Shown here: positions 53,737 to 64,000 of the stretch, one piece after another
Layout: the number at the start of each line of letters is the position of its first letter
Position numbering within the stretch: position 1 is the first letter of the stretch
Source of the DNA: Fictibacillus norfolkensis
Lineage (GTDB): Bacteria; Bacillota; Bacilli; Bacillales; Fictibacillaceae
DNA: 64,000 nucleotides
Assembly: GCF_014836645.1 (NCBI RefSeq)
Contig: NZ_JACSQM010000004.1
Coordinates: 248,001-312,000, forward strand
Direction: 5' to 3'
Notes under the pieces: generated by a model
The model's input: the letters and a program-made list of their open reading frames with translations, nothing else
What the model was told of the DNA's origin: nothing
The model's database searches: none
Translations under genes and position numbers: made by a program

Positions 53737-54081
53737 ATGGCCAATCGTACATTAAAAGAGAGTCAGGACGTTGTAGATCAATACATATCACAGTTTAAAG
53801 AAGGCTATTTCAGTCCTTTAGCTATGCTTGCACGTTTAACAGAAGAATTAGGTGAACTAGCCCGTGAAGTGAATCATCACTATGGAGAGAAACCAAAGAA
53901 ATCCTCAGAGGATAAAAAGACGGTCGAAGAAGAACTTGGAGATATGTTCTTTGTGTTGATCTGTCTTGCGAACTCCTTGAATATAGATCTAGATGATGCG
54001 TTGAAAACCGTTATGCATAAATTTGAAACACGTGACAAAGACAGATGGACAAAAAAAGAAGGAGAGACTACTCATGAATAA
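53737..54081 (+). CDS. ypjD: MazG-like nucleotide pyrophosphohydrolase YpjD
   Basis: A 114-residue all-alpha NTP pyrophosphohydrolase with the metal motifs [12 protein letters not shown] (EExxE) and [18 protein letters not shown] (ExxD). It probably hydrolyses aberrant nucleoside triphosphates. The ATG at 53737 follows TGAGGAGTG. It overlaps dapB by 8 bases. Confidence 0.85.
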   Translation: MANRTLKESQDVVDQYISQFKEGYFSPLAMLARLTEELGELAREVNHHYGEKPKKSSEDKKTVEEELGDMFFVLICLANSLNIDLDDALKTVMHKFETRDKDRWTKKEGETTHE

Positions 54082-54877
54082 TATTCGTATCATACTTGCA
54101 GGACCACGAGGAAAGATGGGTCAAGAAGCGTTGAAGATGATCGAGGAAACTCCTCATTTTGAACTTGTGGCAGCTGTTGATTCAAAGAATGACGGTCTTC
54201 AAGTAAAAGATCTTTCAGGTGCACCGCAATCTATGGAGGCACCAGTGTATGATGATATGGAAAACTGCCTTGCTTCTATTGAAGCAGATGTCGTTGTTGA
54301 TCTTACACGACCAGATATCGGCAAAATACATCTTGAACTAGCTCTAAAGCATGGTCTGCGCACGGTAATCGGAACAACAGGCTTTTCAAATGAAGACCTC
54401 GAGCGACTAAAAGCGTTAGCTGAAGAAAAACAAACAGGTGCTATCATTGCGCCAAATTTTGCGATCGGTGCGATCTTAATGATGAAGTTTTCTCAAATGG
54501 CAGCAAAATACCTTCCGGATATCGAGATCATCGAAAAGCATCATGATCAAAAGCTGGATGCCCCTTCAGGAACGGCATTAAAAACAGCACAACTAATCAC
54601 AGAAGTGCGAGAAGAAAAGAAACAAGGTCATCCAGATGAAAGAGAAGATCTTAAAGGAGCACGAGGCGCTGAACTAGAAGGAATCCGCATTCATAGTGTA
54701 AGATTACCTGGACTAGTCGCGCATCAAGAAGTCATCTTCGGTGGTGAGGGTCAAGTTTTAACGATCCGTCATGATTCTATGAACAGAACATCATTCATGC
54801 CAGGAGTTCGACTTGCGGTAGAAAGTGTAATGAACATTGAAGGTCTTGTATACGGCCTTGAAAATATTATGGAATAA
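54074..54877 (+). CDS. dapB: 4-hydroxy-tetrahydrodipicolinate reductase DapB
   Basis: A 267-residue NAD(P)H-dependent reductase in lysine and diaminopimelate synthesis. It has [29 protein letters not shown] and the catalytic [22 protein letters not shown]. The ATG at 54074 follows AAGGAGAG. It is translationally coupled to ypjD. Confidence 0.96.
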   Translation: MNNIRIILAGPRGKMGQEALKMIEETPHFELVAAVDSKNDGLQVKDLSGAPQSMEAPVYDDMENCLASIEADVVVDLTRPDIGKIHLELALKHGLRTVIGTTGFSNEDLERLKALAEEKQTGAIIAPNFAIGAILMMKFSQMAAKYLPDIEIIEKHHDQKLDAPSGTALKTAQLITEVREEKKQGHPDEREDLKGARGAELEGIRIHSVRLPGLVAHQEVIFGGEGQVLTIRHDSMNRTSFMPGVRLAVESVMNIEGLVYGLENIME

Positions 54878-54888
54878 GAGGGGATACT

Positions 54889-55305
54889 ATGAAGATAGCT
54901 CTTATTGCGCACGATAAGAAAAAGAACGATATGATTAATTTTACCGTCGCATATGCACCAATCCTGAAAGATCATACCCTGTTTGCGACAGGAACGACAG
55001 GATTTAAAATAAATGAAGCGACGGGGCTTGATATCAAACGATTCCAATCTGGTCCTTTAGGCGGCGATCAGCAGATCGGGGCATTGATCGCAGAAAATGA
55101 TCTTGATCTTGTACTGTTTTTCAGAGATCCGTTGACTGCACAGCCTCATGAGCCTGATGTATCAGCACTGATGCGTTTATGTGATGTGTATCAGATTCCG
55201 CTCGCAACAAACTTGGCTTCAGCAGAACTTTTTATTCGATCACTCGAACGAGGAGATCTGGATTGGAGAAAAATAATAGATGAAAGAGAGTCAGAGAAAA
55301 AATGA
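54889..55305 (+). CDS. mgsA: Methylglyoxal synthase
   Basis: A 138-residue enzyme that makes methylglyoxal from dihydroxyacetone phosphate. It has [34 protein letters not shown] and the catalytic [14 protein letters not shown]. It has an AGGGG site and overlaps bshB1 by four bases. Its position beside bacillithiol genes is conserved and fits the role of bacillithiol in methylglyoxal detoxification. Confidence 0.95.
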   Translation: MKIALIAHDKKKNDMINFTVAYAPILKDHTLFATGTTGFKINEATGLDIKRFQSGPLGGDQQIGALIAENDLDLVLFFRDPLTAQPHEPDVSALMRLCDVYQIPLATNLASAELFIRSLERGDLDWRKIIDERESEKK

Positions 55306-55994
55306 CCGTTGAATGCTGGCTTGCCTTTGGCGCTCATGCAGATGATGTAGAAATCGGTATGGGAGCTACGATTAAAGCAGAAACAGAGAGAGGCCGTGAC
55401 GTGATCATCTGCGACTTAACAGAAGCAGAACTGTCATCGAACGGCACTGTCGACATCAGGAAAAAAGAGGCTGAAAGAGCAGCTGAACTATTAGGAGTAA
55501 GAACAAGAAGTAACCTACAGTTGCCTGACCGTGGCCTATATATGAAGGAAGAATATATTTTAAAACTGGTTTCAGTTATTCGAGAGCATAAACCTCAATA
55601 TGTGTTTGCTCCCTATTGGATCGATCGTCACCCTGACCATGGAAACTGTTCTCGTCTCGTAAAAGAAGCAGTCTTTTCTGCTGGGATTAAGAACATTCAA
55701 GATCCGAAACAACTTTCCGCACATAAAGTGAAAAATATTTTTTATTATTTGATCAACAGTGCAGAAAGACCTCAGCTGTTTGTAGATGTAACGGAGTCTT
55801 ACAGAACGAAGATTGAAGCATTGAAAGCTTATCCGTCTCAGTTTGTAAAAACGCAAGAAAGTATCGATACACCACTAACGAACGGTTACATCGAACGTGT
55901 TGAATCCCGTGACAAGCTGTTTGGCCTTGAAGCTGGTGTGGGATATGCAGAAGGGTTCATTACAGAACAAACTTATATAACTAACCATTTATAA
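55302..55994 (+). CDS. bshB1: Bacillithiol biosynthesis deacetylase BshB1
   Basis: A 230-residue zinc deacetylase that removes acetate from GlcNAc-malate. It has [15 protein letters not shown] (zinc AHxDD) and [14 protein letters not shown] (third ligand), and a C-terminal AEGF segment. It starts inside the mgsA stop (ATGA) and precedes bshA, which makes its substrate. Confidence 0.94.
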   Translation: MTVECWLAFGAHADDVEIGMGATIKAETERGRDVIICDLTEAELSSNGTVDIRKKEAERAAELLGVRTRSNLQLPDRGLYMKEEYILKLVSVIREHKPQYVFAPYWIDRHPDHGNCSRLVKEAVFSAGIKNIQDPKQLSAHKVKNIFYYLINSAERPQLFVDVTESYRTKIEALKAYPSQFVKTQESIDTPLTNGYIERVESRDKLFGLEAGVGYAEGFITEQTYITNHL

Positions 55995-56005
55995 GGAGAA
56001 AGTCT

Positions 56006-57145
56006 ATGACGTTAAAAATTGGCATCACTTGTTATCCGACCGTAGGCGGCTCAGGAGTGGTTGCGACAGAACTAGGAAAACTATTAGCAGAAAAAGGGCA
56101 TGAGATTCATTTTATTACATCAAGTGTTCCTTTTCGTTTAGGAAAATTCTATCCGAATATCTTCTTTCATGAAGTGGAAGTGAACCATTATTCTGTGTTC
56201 AAATATCCGCCATATGATCTTGCTTTAGCTAGCAAGATGGCAGAAGTAGCGAAAAGAGAAAAACTAGATCTTCTACATGTGCATTACGCCGTACCGCATG
56301 CTGTTTGTGCGGTATTAGCCAAACAGATGCTTAACGATGAGATGAAGATCGTTACAACCTTACATGGAACAGACATTACGGTACTTGGCTACGATCCTTC
56401 CCTAAGTGAGATGATCAAGTTCGGTATCGAGAAATCGGATGTGGTCACATCTGTTTCTCATCAACTGAAAGCAGATACGCTAGAGCTGTTGAACATCAAT
56501 AAAGACATCATACCTGTACATAACTTTGTAGATGAAAGAGTGTATTACAGAAGAAGCAACAATGCTGAATTGAGACAAACATACGGCATTGAAGAGAATG
56601 AAAAAGTAATCGTCCATATATCTAACTTTAGAAAAGTAAAAAGATTAGAAGATGTTATAAAGTCGTTCGCTCTCATCCGAAAAGAGCTTACTTCAAAGCT
56701 ATTGTTGATCGGAAACGGACCAGAACTAACAACGGTATGCGAACTTGTGCGTGAGCTCGATATTGAAGATGAAGTGTTGTTCTTAGGTAAACAAGAGAAT
56801 GTCGGTGAACTGTTCTCTATTTGCGATCTGAAGCTCCTACTTTCTGAAAAAGAAAGCTTTGGACTCGTACTGTTAGAAGCGATGGCATGCGGTGTACCCG
56901 TTATCGGAACCAATATCGGTGGAATACCAGAAGTGATCGTCGATGGCGAGACTGGTTATATGGTGGAGCTAGGGTGTCCAGAATCAGTAGCCGAAAAAGC
57001 GATAGCTCTGTTGCAGGATGAAGAAAAATTAATGGCGTTCAGAGAAAATTCCGTTAGACATGTAAAAGAAAACTTCTTATCTGACAAAATCGTCTCGATC
57101 TATGAAGATATTTATTATTCATTGATAGAGGATCGTTCGGTATGA
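56006..57145 (+). CDS. bshA: N-acetyl-alpha-D-glucosaminyl L-malate synthase BshA
   Basis: A 379-residue GT4 glycosyltransferase that starts bacillithiol synthesis by linking GlcNAc to L-malate. It has [38 protein letters not shown] and the GT4 motif [23 protein letters not shown]. It has an AAGGAGAAAG site and overlaps cca by four bases. Confidence 0.94.
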   Translation: MTLKIGITCYPTVGGSGVVATELGKLLAEKGHEIHFITSSVPFRLGKFYPNIFFHEVEVNHYSVFKYPPYDLALASKMAEVAKREKLDLLHVHYAVPHAVCAVLAKQMLNDEMKIVTTLHGTDITVLGYDPSLSEMIKFGIEKSDVVTSVSHQLKADTLELLNINKDIIPVHNFVDERVYYRRSNNAELRQTYGIEENEKVIVHISNFRKVKRLEDVIKSFALIRKELTSKLLLIGNGPELTTVCELVRELDIEDEVLFLGKQENVGELFSICDLKLLLSEKESFGLVLLEAMACGVPVIGTNIGGIPEVIVDGETGYMVELGCPESVAEKAIALLQDEEKLMAFRENSVRHVKENFLSDKIVSIYEDIYYSLIEDRSV

Positions 57146-58323
57146 ACAAGATGTTCGAAAACGCATTGCCGGTATTGAAGAGGTTGGAAGAAGAAGGTTT
57201 CAGCGCTTATTTTGTTGGAGGCTGTGTACGAGACCTCTTACTTCAGCGTCACATCAAAGATATCGATATTGCGAGTTCTGCTAGACCAGAAGACGTTCAA
57301 CGAATATTTCCTAAGACCATTCCGGTCGGTATCGAACACGGAACGGTTATCGTGAGACACGACTCTGTCTCTTATGAAGTTACAACGTTCAGAAAAGAAG
57401 ATGAGTATAAGGATTATAGAAGACCCTCAAAAGTGTGGTTTGTTGATGACCTGAAAGAAGATCTCTCTAGAAGAGATTTCACGTTCAATGCAATGGCGAT
57501 GGATACGTCTTTTCAGTTGATCGATCATTTTGGGGGACGTGAAGATCTTAAGAGAGAGCAGATTCGGACTGTTGGAGATCCGAATCTGCGCTTTTCAGAA
57601 GATCCTCTTCGTATCATGAGAGCTTGCCGGTTCATGAGTGTATTTAACATGGCGATCGAAAAAAAGACCATTGATGCGATCAAAGAAAAAGCTCATTTGC
57701 TAAAGCGTATCTCTACAGAACGAATTTCTATTGAATTTATCAAACTTCTTCAAGGTGAACAAGCGGGTGATGTTCTCGAATTTATGAAAAAAACCTCTGT
57801 TTTAAATCACTTGCCTACTGAGCTGCAAGAAAAACAGAACGAACGCTATAAGGATTTCCATTGGAACACGCTAGAAACCGATGAACAACGATGGACAGCG
57901 ATCTTGTTATTATCTGATGTGAGTAATGGCAGAGCATTCTTAAAAAGTTGGAAACTTCCAAATCATATGATCAAAAAAGTCGGAGAGTTAAAGGCCGCTT
58001 ATCATATTGATGCGTGGAGCAAGATGGATTTGTACCACTATGGTTTAGAGATGGCTTTATCAAGCATCACGTTAAAAAGTGCGATGGAAAAGAAAGACTA
58101 TGCTAACGTGAAAGAACAGCTTCATCAGCGATATAGCGAGATTCCGATCACATCTAGAAAAGATATTCCTATAGATGGTGAGGATATTTTAGAGATCACC
58201 AATCGTGAACCAGGCATCTGGTTAGGAAAGCTTTTAGAAGAGATGGAGAAAAAAATCGTTGACGGAGAACTAACACTCAACACATCCACACTAAAGGATT
58301 GGGTAAAAAGGTGGGAGCCATGA
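57142..58323 (+). CDS. cca: CCA-adding tRNA nucleotidyltransferase
   Basis: A 393-residue class II nucleotidyltransferase that builds and repairs the tRNA 3' CCA end. It has [11 protein letters not shown], the catalytic [24 protein letters not shown] and [12 protein letters not shown]. The start overlaps the bshA stop and the stop overlaps the birA start. Confidence 0.95.
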   Translation: MNKMFENALPVLKRLEEEGFSAYFVGGCVRDLLLQRHIKDIDIASSARPEDVQRIFPKTIPVGIEHGTVIVRHDSVSYEVTTFRKEDEYKDYRRPSKVWFVDDLKEDLSRRDFTFNAMAMDTSFQLIDHFGGREDLKREQIRTVGDPNLRFSEDPLRIMRACRFMSVFNMAIEKKTIDAIKEKAHLLKRISTERISIEFIKLLQGEQAGDVLEFMKKTSVLNHLPTELQEKQNERYKDFHWNTLETDEQRWTAILLLSDVSNGRAFLKSWKLPNHMIKKVGELKAAYHIDAWSKMDLYHYGLEMALSSITLKSAMEKKDYANVKEQLHQRYSEIPITSRKDIPIDGEDILEITNREPGIWLGKLLEEMEKKIVDGELTLNTSTLKDWVKRWEP

Positions 58324-59297
58324 TGAAAGAAGCATTGTTGCACATGCTTACAGAGCAAGAAGGAAAGTTTGTTTCAGGTCAAGAGATCAGCAACAGACTG
58401 GATTGCTCGAGAACCGCGATCTGGAAGCACATTTCAGAACTTCGTAAGAACGGGTATACGATCGAAGCTGTACAAAAGAGAGGATATCGATTGATCACAT
58501 CTCCGGATGCAGTAACAGCAGAAGAAGTGTCACTATACACGGGTGACGGCACATTCGGAAAGAAGATCACGTACAGAGAATCTGTAAAAAGTACACAAGA
58601 GATCGCACATGCTCTTGCTAGAGATGGCGCGGTCGAAGGAAGCATCGTTCTCGCTGACGAACAGACCGGCGGGAGAGGAAGGTTAGGAAGAGCATGGCAA
58701 TCTCCTAAGGGGACTGGAGTTTGGATGAGCTTGATTCTAAAGCCTAACATTCCTCTACAAAAAGCTCCTCAGCTAACATTGCTTATCGCGGTAGCTGTTT
58801 CCAAAGCGATCGAAAAAGTATCAGGTATTGAAGCAGCGATCAAATGGCCGAACGACATTTTGATCAGCGGTAAAAAATCAGCTGGTATCTTAACAGAACT
58901 ACAAGCGGAAGCAGATTCTATTCATTCGGTAATCGTCGGCATCGGGATCAATGTGAATCAAGAACGACAGCACTTTTCTGATGAGATTGCGGAGATCGCT
59001 ACAAGTCTAGCGATTGAAGGCGGACAATCATTCAAGCGAGCTGAAGTGGTGGGTGTGCTTCTTCATGAGATCGAAACCCTATACCATCAATATTTGGAGA
59101 ACGGCTTTGGTGTGATCAAGCTGCTATGGGAATCCCGTGCGTTCAGTTTAGGTAAACGAATTACAGCAAGATCCATAACAGGAGCGATCACGGGTTATGC
59201 AAAAGGAATCACTGAAGAAGGTGTTTTGCTTTTAGAAGACGATCATGGCGTCGTACACTCCATCTATTCAGCTGATATCGAATTTCCTTCTACTTAA
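58320..59297 (+). CDS. birA: Biotin operon repressor / biotin-protein ligase BirA
   Basis: A 325-residue bifunctional protein. Residues 1-60 form a winged helix (SGQEISNRLDCSRTAIWKHISELRKNGY) for bio-operator binding. The middle has biotin-ligase motifs STQEIAHAL, GGRGRLGRAWQSPKGTGVW and KWPNDILISGKKSAGILTE, and the C-terminus has the SH3-like cap. The ATGs at 58320 and 58323 overlap the cca stop after GTGGGAG. It presumably biotinylates acetyl-CoA carboxylase and regulates biotin genes. Confidence 0.95.
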   Translation: MMKEALLHMLTEQEGKFVSGQEISNRLDCSRTAIWKHISELRKNGYTIEAVQKRGYRLITSPDAVTAEEVSLYTGDGTFGKKITYRESVKSTQEIAHALARDGAVEGSIVLADEQTGGRGRLGRAWQSPKGTGVWMSLILKPNIPLQKAPQLTLLIAVAVSKAIEKVSGIEAAIKWPNDILISGKKSAGILTELQAEADSIHSVIVGIGINVNQERQHFSDEIAEIATSLAIEGGQSFKRAEVVGVLLHEIETLYHQYLENGFGVIKLLWESRAFSLGKRITARSITGAITGYAKGITEEGVLLLEDDHGVVHSIYSADIEFPST

Positions 59298-59386
59298 GGA
59301 AAGTCCGTGATAGAATAATATTGTAGGCGGTATCCATGTGGAACTGCACTAATCTTGTCTAGTTTTGACCACAAACCTTATATCTG

Positions 59387-59482
59387 CCTAGATCCAAAAT
59401 TAGGACCGGGACAGAGGGAGCAAACAATAAAAGTCTAGGATTTTTCCTATGCCTTCTTCCTCTATTGGAAAGAAGGTTTTTT
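59387..59482 (+). promoter_or_regulatory. Unassigned switch-like structured leader with intrinsic terminator
   Basis: CCTAGA (59387-59392) can pair with TCTAGG (59434-59439), closing a domain with an inner TCC/GGA hairpin and the purine-rich GGGACAGAGGGAGC. TAGGA (59436-59440) can instead pair with TCCTA (59445-59449). A terminator CCTTCTT/AAGAAGG with six T follows (59452-59482). The arrangement resembles a riboswitch or attenuator; no known class is recognised. Confidence 0.4.
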
Positions 59483-59540
59483 GCACTTCTGGCCCTGTTA
59501 GTTAAAGGCGATTCCGTATGCTTTGTTGCTTTTGAAGGAT

Positions 59541-59670
59541 GTTGATTTACGCTCCAGGTTGCTCGCTTTCCGCGGGGCGACCGGTGAGCCCCTTGCCGCT
59601 TCGCGCCATTAAGGGTCTCATCTGACCGCTCGTCCCGCAGGAGTCGGCAACCTTGCGCTTCAATCAACTT
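59541..59670 (-). repeat. Dispersed imperfect-palindromic repeat, copy 5 (minus orientation)
   Basis: GTTGATTTACGCTCCAGG, TTGCTCGCTTTCCGCGGGG, GGTGAGCC/GGTCTCATC inner arms, TCCCGCAGGAGTC and CAATCAAC. It is 130 bp, the same length as copy 3, and in reverse orientation. Confidence 0.85.
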
Positions 59671-59780
59671 GCTATGATGACTTAGGTTCCAAATAGCAAC
59701 ATTCCGTTAGAAAGAACCTAACAAAAAAATTCAGAAACAACATCTTATGGAAAAAGCCAAACAAAAAACAGGGAGGCTTT

Positions 59781-60623
59781 ATGATGAAAACGACGAAGAG
59801 TTTTCTTAAGATGAAGAGAGATGGCGAAAAGATCACGATGGTAACGGCTTATGATTATCCGACTGCCGTAATCTGTGAAAAAGCGGAGATGGATCTTTTG
59901 TTAGTCGGAGATTCTCTTGGCATGGTCGTGCTTGGCTATGATTCTACGATTCCTGTGACGATGGAAGATATGATCCATCATACAAAAGCGGTAAAGCGCG
60001 GCGCGCCGAACACGTTTATCGTAACAGATATGCCGTTTATGACGTATCACGGTTCGATCGATGAAACGCTGAACAACGCACGAAGAATTCTTCAAGAAAG
60101 CGGTGCTTCTGCAGTCAAAGTAGAAGGCGGAAAACAGATCGTTCAGACGGTTGAACGGTTGACTGACGCTGGCGTTCCTGTAATGGGACACCTTGGTCTT
60201 ACACCTCAGATGGTAGGTGTGATGGGCGGTTATGGTGTTCAAGGAAAAGAAGAAAGAGATGCAGAGCGACTGATCGAAGAGAGTCTGTTGCTTGAAAAAG
60301 CAGGGGCGTTCGCGATCGTTTTAGAATGCGTTCCGCAGCAGCTGGCTGAAATCGTAACAAAAAAATTAAGAATTCCTGTTATCGGAATTGGTGCAGGTAA
60401 ACATACAGATGGGCAGGTCCTCGTCTACCACGATATGATAGGCTACGGTTTTCACCATGTACCGAAGTTTGTGAAAACGTATGGAAACGTGAAGGATGTC
60501 ATGGTAGAAGGACTTTTAAAATATAAAGAAGACGTAAGAAAACAGCAATTTCCGGAAGAAAGCCACAGCTTTAATATGAAAGCTGAAACGCTTCATTCTC
60601 TGTATGGAGGAGTTCAATCGTGA
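59781..60623 (+). CDS. panB: 3-methyl-2-oxobutanoate hydroxymethyltransferase PanB
   Basis: A 280-residue TIM-barrel enzyme, the first step of pantothenate synthesis, that makes ketopantoate. It has [45 protein letters not shown] and [21 protein letters not shown]. An AGGGAGG site precedes the ATG. It forms the panBCD operon with short overlaps. Confidence 0.96.
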   Translation: MMKTTKSFLKMKRDGEKITMVTAYDYPTAVICEKAEMDLLLVGDSLGMVVLGYDSTIPVTMEDMIHHTKAVKRGAPNTFIVTDMPFMTYHGSIDETLNNARRILQESGASAVKVEGGKQIVQTVERLTDAGVPVMGHLGLTPQMVGVMGGYGVQGKEERDAERLIEESLLLEKAGAFAIVLECVPQQLAEIVTKKLRIPVIGIGAGKHTDGQVLVYHDMIGYGFHHVPKFVKTYGNVKDVMVEGLLKYKEDVRKQQFPEESHSFNMKAETLHSLYGGVQS

Positions 60624-61504
60624 AACAGATCAATTCTATAAAAGACATGCAAAAACTGATCGCTGATGAAAAAAGAGCTGGAAAAGTAATAGGATTCGTA
60701 CCTACGATGGGATATCTGCATGACGGCCATCTATCATTGATCGAACGTGCGAAGAACGAATCTGATGTGATCGTTGTCAGTATCTTTGTTAATCCGCTGC
60801 AATTTGGACCGAACGAAGATTTTGACAGATATCCTCGTGACCTTGATCGTGATCAGAAATTGGCATTGAAAGCTGGAGCAGATGTGTTGTTTTTCCCTGA
60901 AACGAAAGAGATGTACCCCCAAGAATCAGTCGTTACGGTTTCTGTAAACAAACGAGTAGATGCGCTATGCGGGGAAAGCCGAGTGGGGCATTTTGACGGA
61001 GTGGCGACAGTATTAACAAAGCTTTTTCATATCGTTTCACCCGATTTCGCTTATTTTGGTTTGAAAGATGCTCAGCAAGTAGCTGTCATTGAAGGTCTTG
61101 TTGAAGATTTTAACTTCCCGATAAAAGTGATCGGGTGTGAGACGAAGCGTGAGGCTGATGGTCTTGCGATGAGTTCTAGAAACGTTTATCTGTCTGACAG
61201 TGAAAGACAAGAAGCGGTTCATCTGAGTGAATCTCTTATAAGAGCGAAAAAATGGCTTTTAGAGGGTGAGAGTGGTGAGACCGAACAAAAGATGATAAAA
61301 TACTTGGAGGAACATACGAGCGGTATTGTAGATTATTGCAAGATTCTTTCGTATCCTGAACTTCTTCCTCCTACACCTGAATCGAAAAAGTTGATCATTG
61401 CTGTAGCTGTAAAATTCAGCAAAGCACGTTTGATTGATAATGTCATCTTAGACAATATTTTAAGCAGAGAAGAAAGCGAGGAAGAAACATGTTCCGTACG
61501 TTAA
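60620..61504 (+). CDS. panC: Pantothenate synthetase PanC
   Basis: A 294-residue ligase that joins pantoate and beta-alanine using ATP. It has [16 protein letters not shown] (HxGH), [33 protein letters not shown] and the KMSKS-like MSSRNVYLS. It starts in the panB stop (GTG overlap) and overlaps panD by 16 bases. Confidence 0.96.
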   Translation: MKQINSIKDMQKLIADEKRAGKVIGFVPTMGYLHDGHLSLIERAKNESDVIVVSIFVNPLQFGPNEDFDRYPRDLDRDQKLALKAGADVLFFPETKEMYPQESVVTVSVNKRVDALCGESRVGHFDGVATVLTKLFHIVSPDFAYFGLKDAQQVAVIEGLVEDFNFPIKVIGCETKREADGLAMSSRNVYLSDSERQEAVHLSESLIRAKKWLLEGESGETEQKMIKYLEEHTSGIVDYCKILSYPELLPPTPESKKLIIAVAVKFSKARLIDNVILDNILSREESEEETCSVR

Positions 61505-61872
61505 TGAAAGGCAAGATCCACCGTGCTACGGTGACTGAATCTAATTTAAACTATGTTGGCAGCATCACGATCGATGAAGATATCTTGGATGCTGTTGATA
61601 TGATTCCGAACGAAAAAGTTCAGATTGTAAATAATAATAATGGTGCACGTTTTGAAACGTATATTATCCCTGGTAAACGAGGGTCTGGTGTGATGTGCTT
61701 AAATGGCGCTGCAGCACGTCTCGTGCAAGAAGGGGATGTTGTTATTGTTATTTCCTACGGAATGTATGATGAGACCGAAGCAAGACATCATGTACCGAAA
61801 GTTGCGATTATGGATAAGAACAATCGTGTACAAGAGATGCTCGGAGTTGAACCTGAGGCTACTATTTATTAA
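61489..61872 (+). CDS. panD: Aspartate 1-decarboxylase PanD
   Basis: A 127-residue pyruvoyl-dependent enzyme that makes beta-alanine. It has [24 protein letters not shown] with the Gly-Ser self-cleavage site, [14 protein letters not shown] and [10 protein letters not shown]. It closes the pan operon. Confidence 0.97.
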   Translation: MFRTLMKGKIHRATVTESNLNYVGSITIDEDILDAVDMIPNEKVQIVNNNNGARFETYIIPGKRGSGVMCLNGAAARLVQEGDVVIVISYGMYDETEARHHVPKVAIMDKNNRVQEMLGVEPEATIY

Positions 61873-61911
61873 TTCGATATAAACAAGCCACAGGGGAATG
61901 AGGTGAAGGCT

Positions 61912-64000
61912 ATGACACGGCGATTTGTCGTTATCGATTTTGAAACAACAGGAAATTCAGCAACAAAAGGAGACCGAATTATTCAGATCGGTGCGGTCGC
62001 CGTTGAGGCAGGACAGATAACGGACAGATTCTCGACGTTCATCCAGCCAGGCGTTCCCATCCCCCCATTTATTGAGCAATTGACGGGCATTAACGATGAA
62101 ATGGTGAAAGATGCCCCGTTGTTTGAAGAAGTGGCACCAAAGCTCCTTCAGATGTTAGAAGGAGCTTATTTTGTTGCCCATAATGTTATGTTTGATTATT
62201 CGTTTCTGCAAGGTGAACTCGACCATGCTGGTTATTCGCGGCTATCCATGCCGTTAATCGATACGGTTGAGATGTCAAGACTGCTTCTTTTAGGAGCAGA
62301 CGGCTACCAGCTAGGGATGCTTGCCGATTATTTAGGGTTAGAACACCTTAACCCTCATCAAGCTGACAGTGATGCAGAAGTAACAGCGAGACTCTTGATT
62401 CACTTATTAGAAAAGCTAGAAAATCTCCCACTCGCAACACTCGAGAGGCTCACACCTTTTCTTAAGAAACTGCAGAGTTCTTTAGAAAGCATCGTAGGGG
62501 ATATGATCGCGGAGAAGTCAGCTTTTTTAGCAGATGAAGAGACATATGATTTTTATCGTAAGCTCGCTCTTAGAAAGAGACCGGATTTTGTACAATCTTC
62601 AGATGATGATTTTACAGAGTTTAACGATGATGAGGTTCATGATCAGCTTCAGCAGCATATGCAGCATTATGAAGTGAGAAAAAGTCAGCAGAGAATGGTC
62701 GAACTCGTCGATGAAGCTCTTCATACGAATCAGCACCTTATGATTGAAGCGGGAACGGGTGTAGGAAAATCACTCGGTTACCTTATACCGGGTATTCGGC
62801 ATGCGAAAGAAAAAGACCGGCCGCTTGTCGTTTCTACTCATACCGTCCAGCTTCAGCAACAGCTGTTAGAACGCGACGTTCCGCTGTTGAAAAGAATCAT
62901 GCCGTTTGATTTTACAGCGACTCTTCTTAAAGGAAGAAATCATTATCTATGTTTAAGAAAATTTGAACATACGCTAATGGATCATCACGATGACAACTAC
63001 GATATGAACTTTACTAAAGCACAGTTGATCGTATGGCTTACAGAAACAGAGACAGGTGACGTAGAAGAACTGTCGATGGCGTCAGGCGGAAAGCTGTTTT
63101 GGAACACGGTTAAAAGTGATGCCAATTCTTGCTTGAACCATAGATGTCCTTGGTTCTCCAGATGTTATTATCACAAGCAGCGGAGAGCCGCTCATGAATC
63201 AGATCTTGTGATCACGAACCATGCGTTGTTGTTTACAGACTTAAAGTCTGATAATCAACTGCTGCCAGCTTATAAAGAAGTCGTCTTAGATGAGGCGCAC
63301 CATGTAGAAGAAGTCGTAAGCGATCATTTTGGAAAAGAAACCGATTATTTTTCATTCGTTAAGCTCTTAGATCGTCTATCTCAGACTGATGGAGATGGAA
63401 TGATGAATACGTTTAGGGAGATCTGTGATCTTCTTGAAGTCCCTAAATATGAACACCATCTTGCCAATTGGGATAATCTCTTTTCTGATGTGAAGAACGA
63501 GCTTGATGAGATCTTTAAGCAGATCAAGACGATCTGTTTACGCAAAGCCAAATCGTCTCGCTCAACCGAGTTGACGAAATTAACGCTACGTTATACAAAA
63601 GAGGATATCGAGGCTGCCGCGTGGGAACCAGTTCTGGAGATGGAAGCACGAGCACGTCAGTTTATGGGTGATCTTGTGAAGCCTGTAAAACGTGTTTTGA
63701 AGAGCTTTGATCAGTACGAAGAACATCTAACGGTTCAGCAAAAAGGTTTCTTAGTCGACCTAGAAGGCATCTTAAACGATCTGCAGGACGAGATGACAAA
63801 TCTTCACCACTTATTGTCTTGCCCGTTATCTGAAGAAGTGTACTGGATGGAAGCAGAGTCAAAAGGTCCGAGACATGCAGTTACACTCTTTGCAAAGCCG
63901 GTTGAGATCGATCAGATTCTAGCTGATAAATTCTTTGGTAAGAAAAGCTCGGTCGTGCTCACATCTGCGACGATGAGTGTGAAGAACAGCTTCCGTTACT
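61912..64000 (+). CDS. dinG: DinG-family exonuclease/helicase (5' part, runs off the window)
   Basis: The first 696 codons of a protein with an N-terminal DnaQ-like 3'-5' exonuclease (VIDFETTGN, AHNVMFDYSFL, HQADSDAEVTARLL; residues about 5-165) joined to an XPD/DinG-type helicase. The helicase has Walker A EAGTGVGKSLGY, an iron-sulfur-type cysteine set (CLRKFE, CLNHRCPWFSRC), VVLDEAHHVEE (DEAH) and LTSATM. The fused exonuclease is the Bacillus form. The frame stays open to the edge, and the family is about 930 residues. The start follows GAGGTGAAGG. It lies beside panBCD as in B. subtilis. Confidence 0.92.
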   Translation, partial: MTRRFVVIDFETTGNSATKGDRIIQIGAVAVEAGQITDRFSTFIQPGVPIPPFIEQLTGINDEMVKDAPLFEEVAPKLLQMLEGAYFVAHNVMFDYSFLQGELDHAGYSRLSMPLIDTVEMSRLLLLGADGYQLGMLADYLGLEHLNPHQADSDAEVTARLLIHLLEKLENLPLATLERLTPFLKKLQSSLESIVGDMIAEKSAFLADEETYDFYRKLALRKRPDFVQSSDDDFTEFNDDEVHDQLQQHMQHYEVRKSQQRMVELVDEALHTNQHLMIEAGTGVGKSLGYLIPGIRHAKEKDRPLVVSTHTVQLQQQLLERDVPLLKRIMPFDFTATLLKGRNHYLCLRKFEHTLMDHHDDNYDMNFTKAQLIVWLTETETGDVEELSMASGGKLFWNTVKSDANSCLNHRCPWFSRCYYHKQRRAAHESDLVITNHALLFTDLKSDNQLLPAYKEVVLDEAHHVEEVVSDHFGKETDYFSFVKLLDRLSQTDGDGMMNTFREICDLLEVPKYEHHLANWDNLFSDVKNELDEIFKQIKTICLRKAKSSRSTELTKLTLRYTKEDIEAAAWEPVLEMEARARQFMGDLVKPVKRVLKSFDQYEEHLTVQQKGFLVDLEGILNDLQDEMTNLHHLLSCPLSEEVYWMEAESKGPRHAVTLFAKPVEIDQILADKFFGKKSSVVLTSATMSVKNSFRY

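Larger units (their letters stand above)
59298..59780. other. Intergenic region birA-panB
   Basis: This 483-bp gap holds a folded leader with terminator (59387-59482) and repeat copy 5 (59541-59670). It also has an 8-bp inverted repeat TTAGGTTC/GAACCTAA (59682-59721) just upstream of panB. No credible gene was seen. Confidence 0.7.

Noticed and set aside
59359..59667. 102-residue minus-strand frame over the birA-panB gap
   Set aside because: It spans the folded leader and repeat copy 5, has no ribosome binding site, and is Arg/Ser-rich as expected from a GC-rich palindrome.
59682..59721. Terminator upstream of panB from TTAGGTTC/GAACCTAA
   Set aside because: The inverted repeat is followed by A residues, not T, on the plus strand, and no T run follows on the minus strand either.

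Overview
This window is a low-GC Gram-positive chromosome segment from a spore-forming member of the Bacillaceae. The evidence is B. subtilis-like gene order over almost its whole length, AGGAGG-type ribosome binding sites, and sporulation and germination genes (spoIVA, sleB, ypeB, prsW, spoVIF, ypjB). Other markers are TRAP (mtrB), bacillithiol genes (bshA, bshB1) and a bacillithiol-linked reductase (ypdA). I would place it in Bacillus sensu lato, perhaps near Fictibacillus, but sequence reading alone cannot fix the genus. No rRNA, tRNA, prophage, insertion sequence or CRISPR array was seen.

Layout. 1-3020: hisJ, then serA and ferredoxin on the minus strand. 3.2-10.2 kb: the ypbB-recS-ypbD-ypbE-ypbF-ypbG-mecB block, with a CarH/LitR-type B12 photoreceptor gene inserted before mecB. 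10.3-14.3 kb: ddl, gudB and ypdA. 14.6-20 kb: ansA (minus), prsW, sleB-ypeB, motI and ypfB. 20.1-30.8 kb: cmk-plsC, ypfD, yphA, der-plsY-gpsA, spoVIF, yphE-yphF, spoIVA and hbs. 31.1-37.3 kb: folE(mtrA)-mtrB, then a quinone operon hepS-menG-mqnP-ubiX-mqnA-hepT, then ndk. 37.8-44.5 kb: cheR, then a TRAP-controlled trp leader followed directly by trpD-C-F-B-A-hisC. 44.7-52.7 kb: an unknown amidohydrolase-like gene, ypiA, ypiB, ypiF, qcrABC, ypjA, ypjB and a yugP-like protease gene. 52.7-64 kb: ypjC (minus), ypjD, dapB, mgsA, bshB1, bshA, cca, birA, panBCD and the 5' part of dinG.

The genes form several working groups. The heptaprenyl-diphosphate synthase subunits flank menaquinone headgroup genes of the futalosine type, and qcrABC, which uses menaquinol, lies about 12 kb away. 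folE-mtrB supplies TRAP. The trp leader in the same window carries 11 UAG/GAG triplets, a terminator and a Shine-Dalgarno hairpin. trpE is absent, as are the aroF/aroB/aroH and tyrA/aroE genes that flank trp in B. subtilis.

The least explained features are non-coding. Three intergenic arrays share an exact 21-bp period (5, 6 and 5 units) and a common terminal unit. A fourth array has a 20-21-bp period and a different core. Five dispersed copies of a larger imperfect-palindromic repeat are present. There is a candidate ~70-nt small RNA downstream of hisC, and a switch-like folded leader with a terminator between birA and panB.
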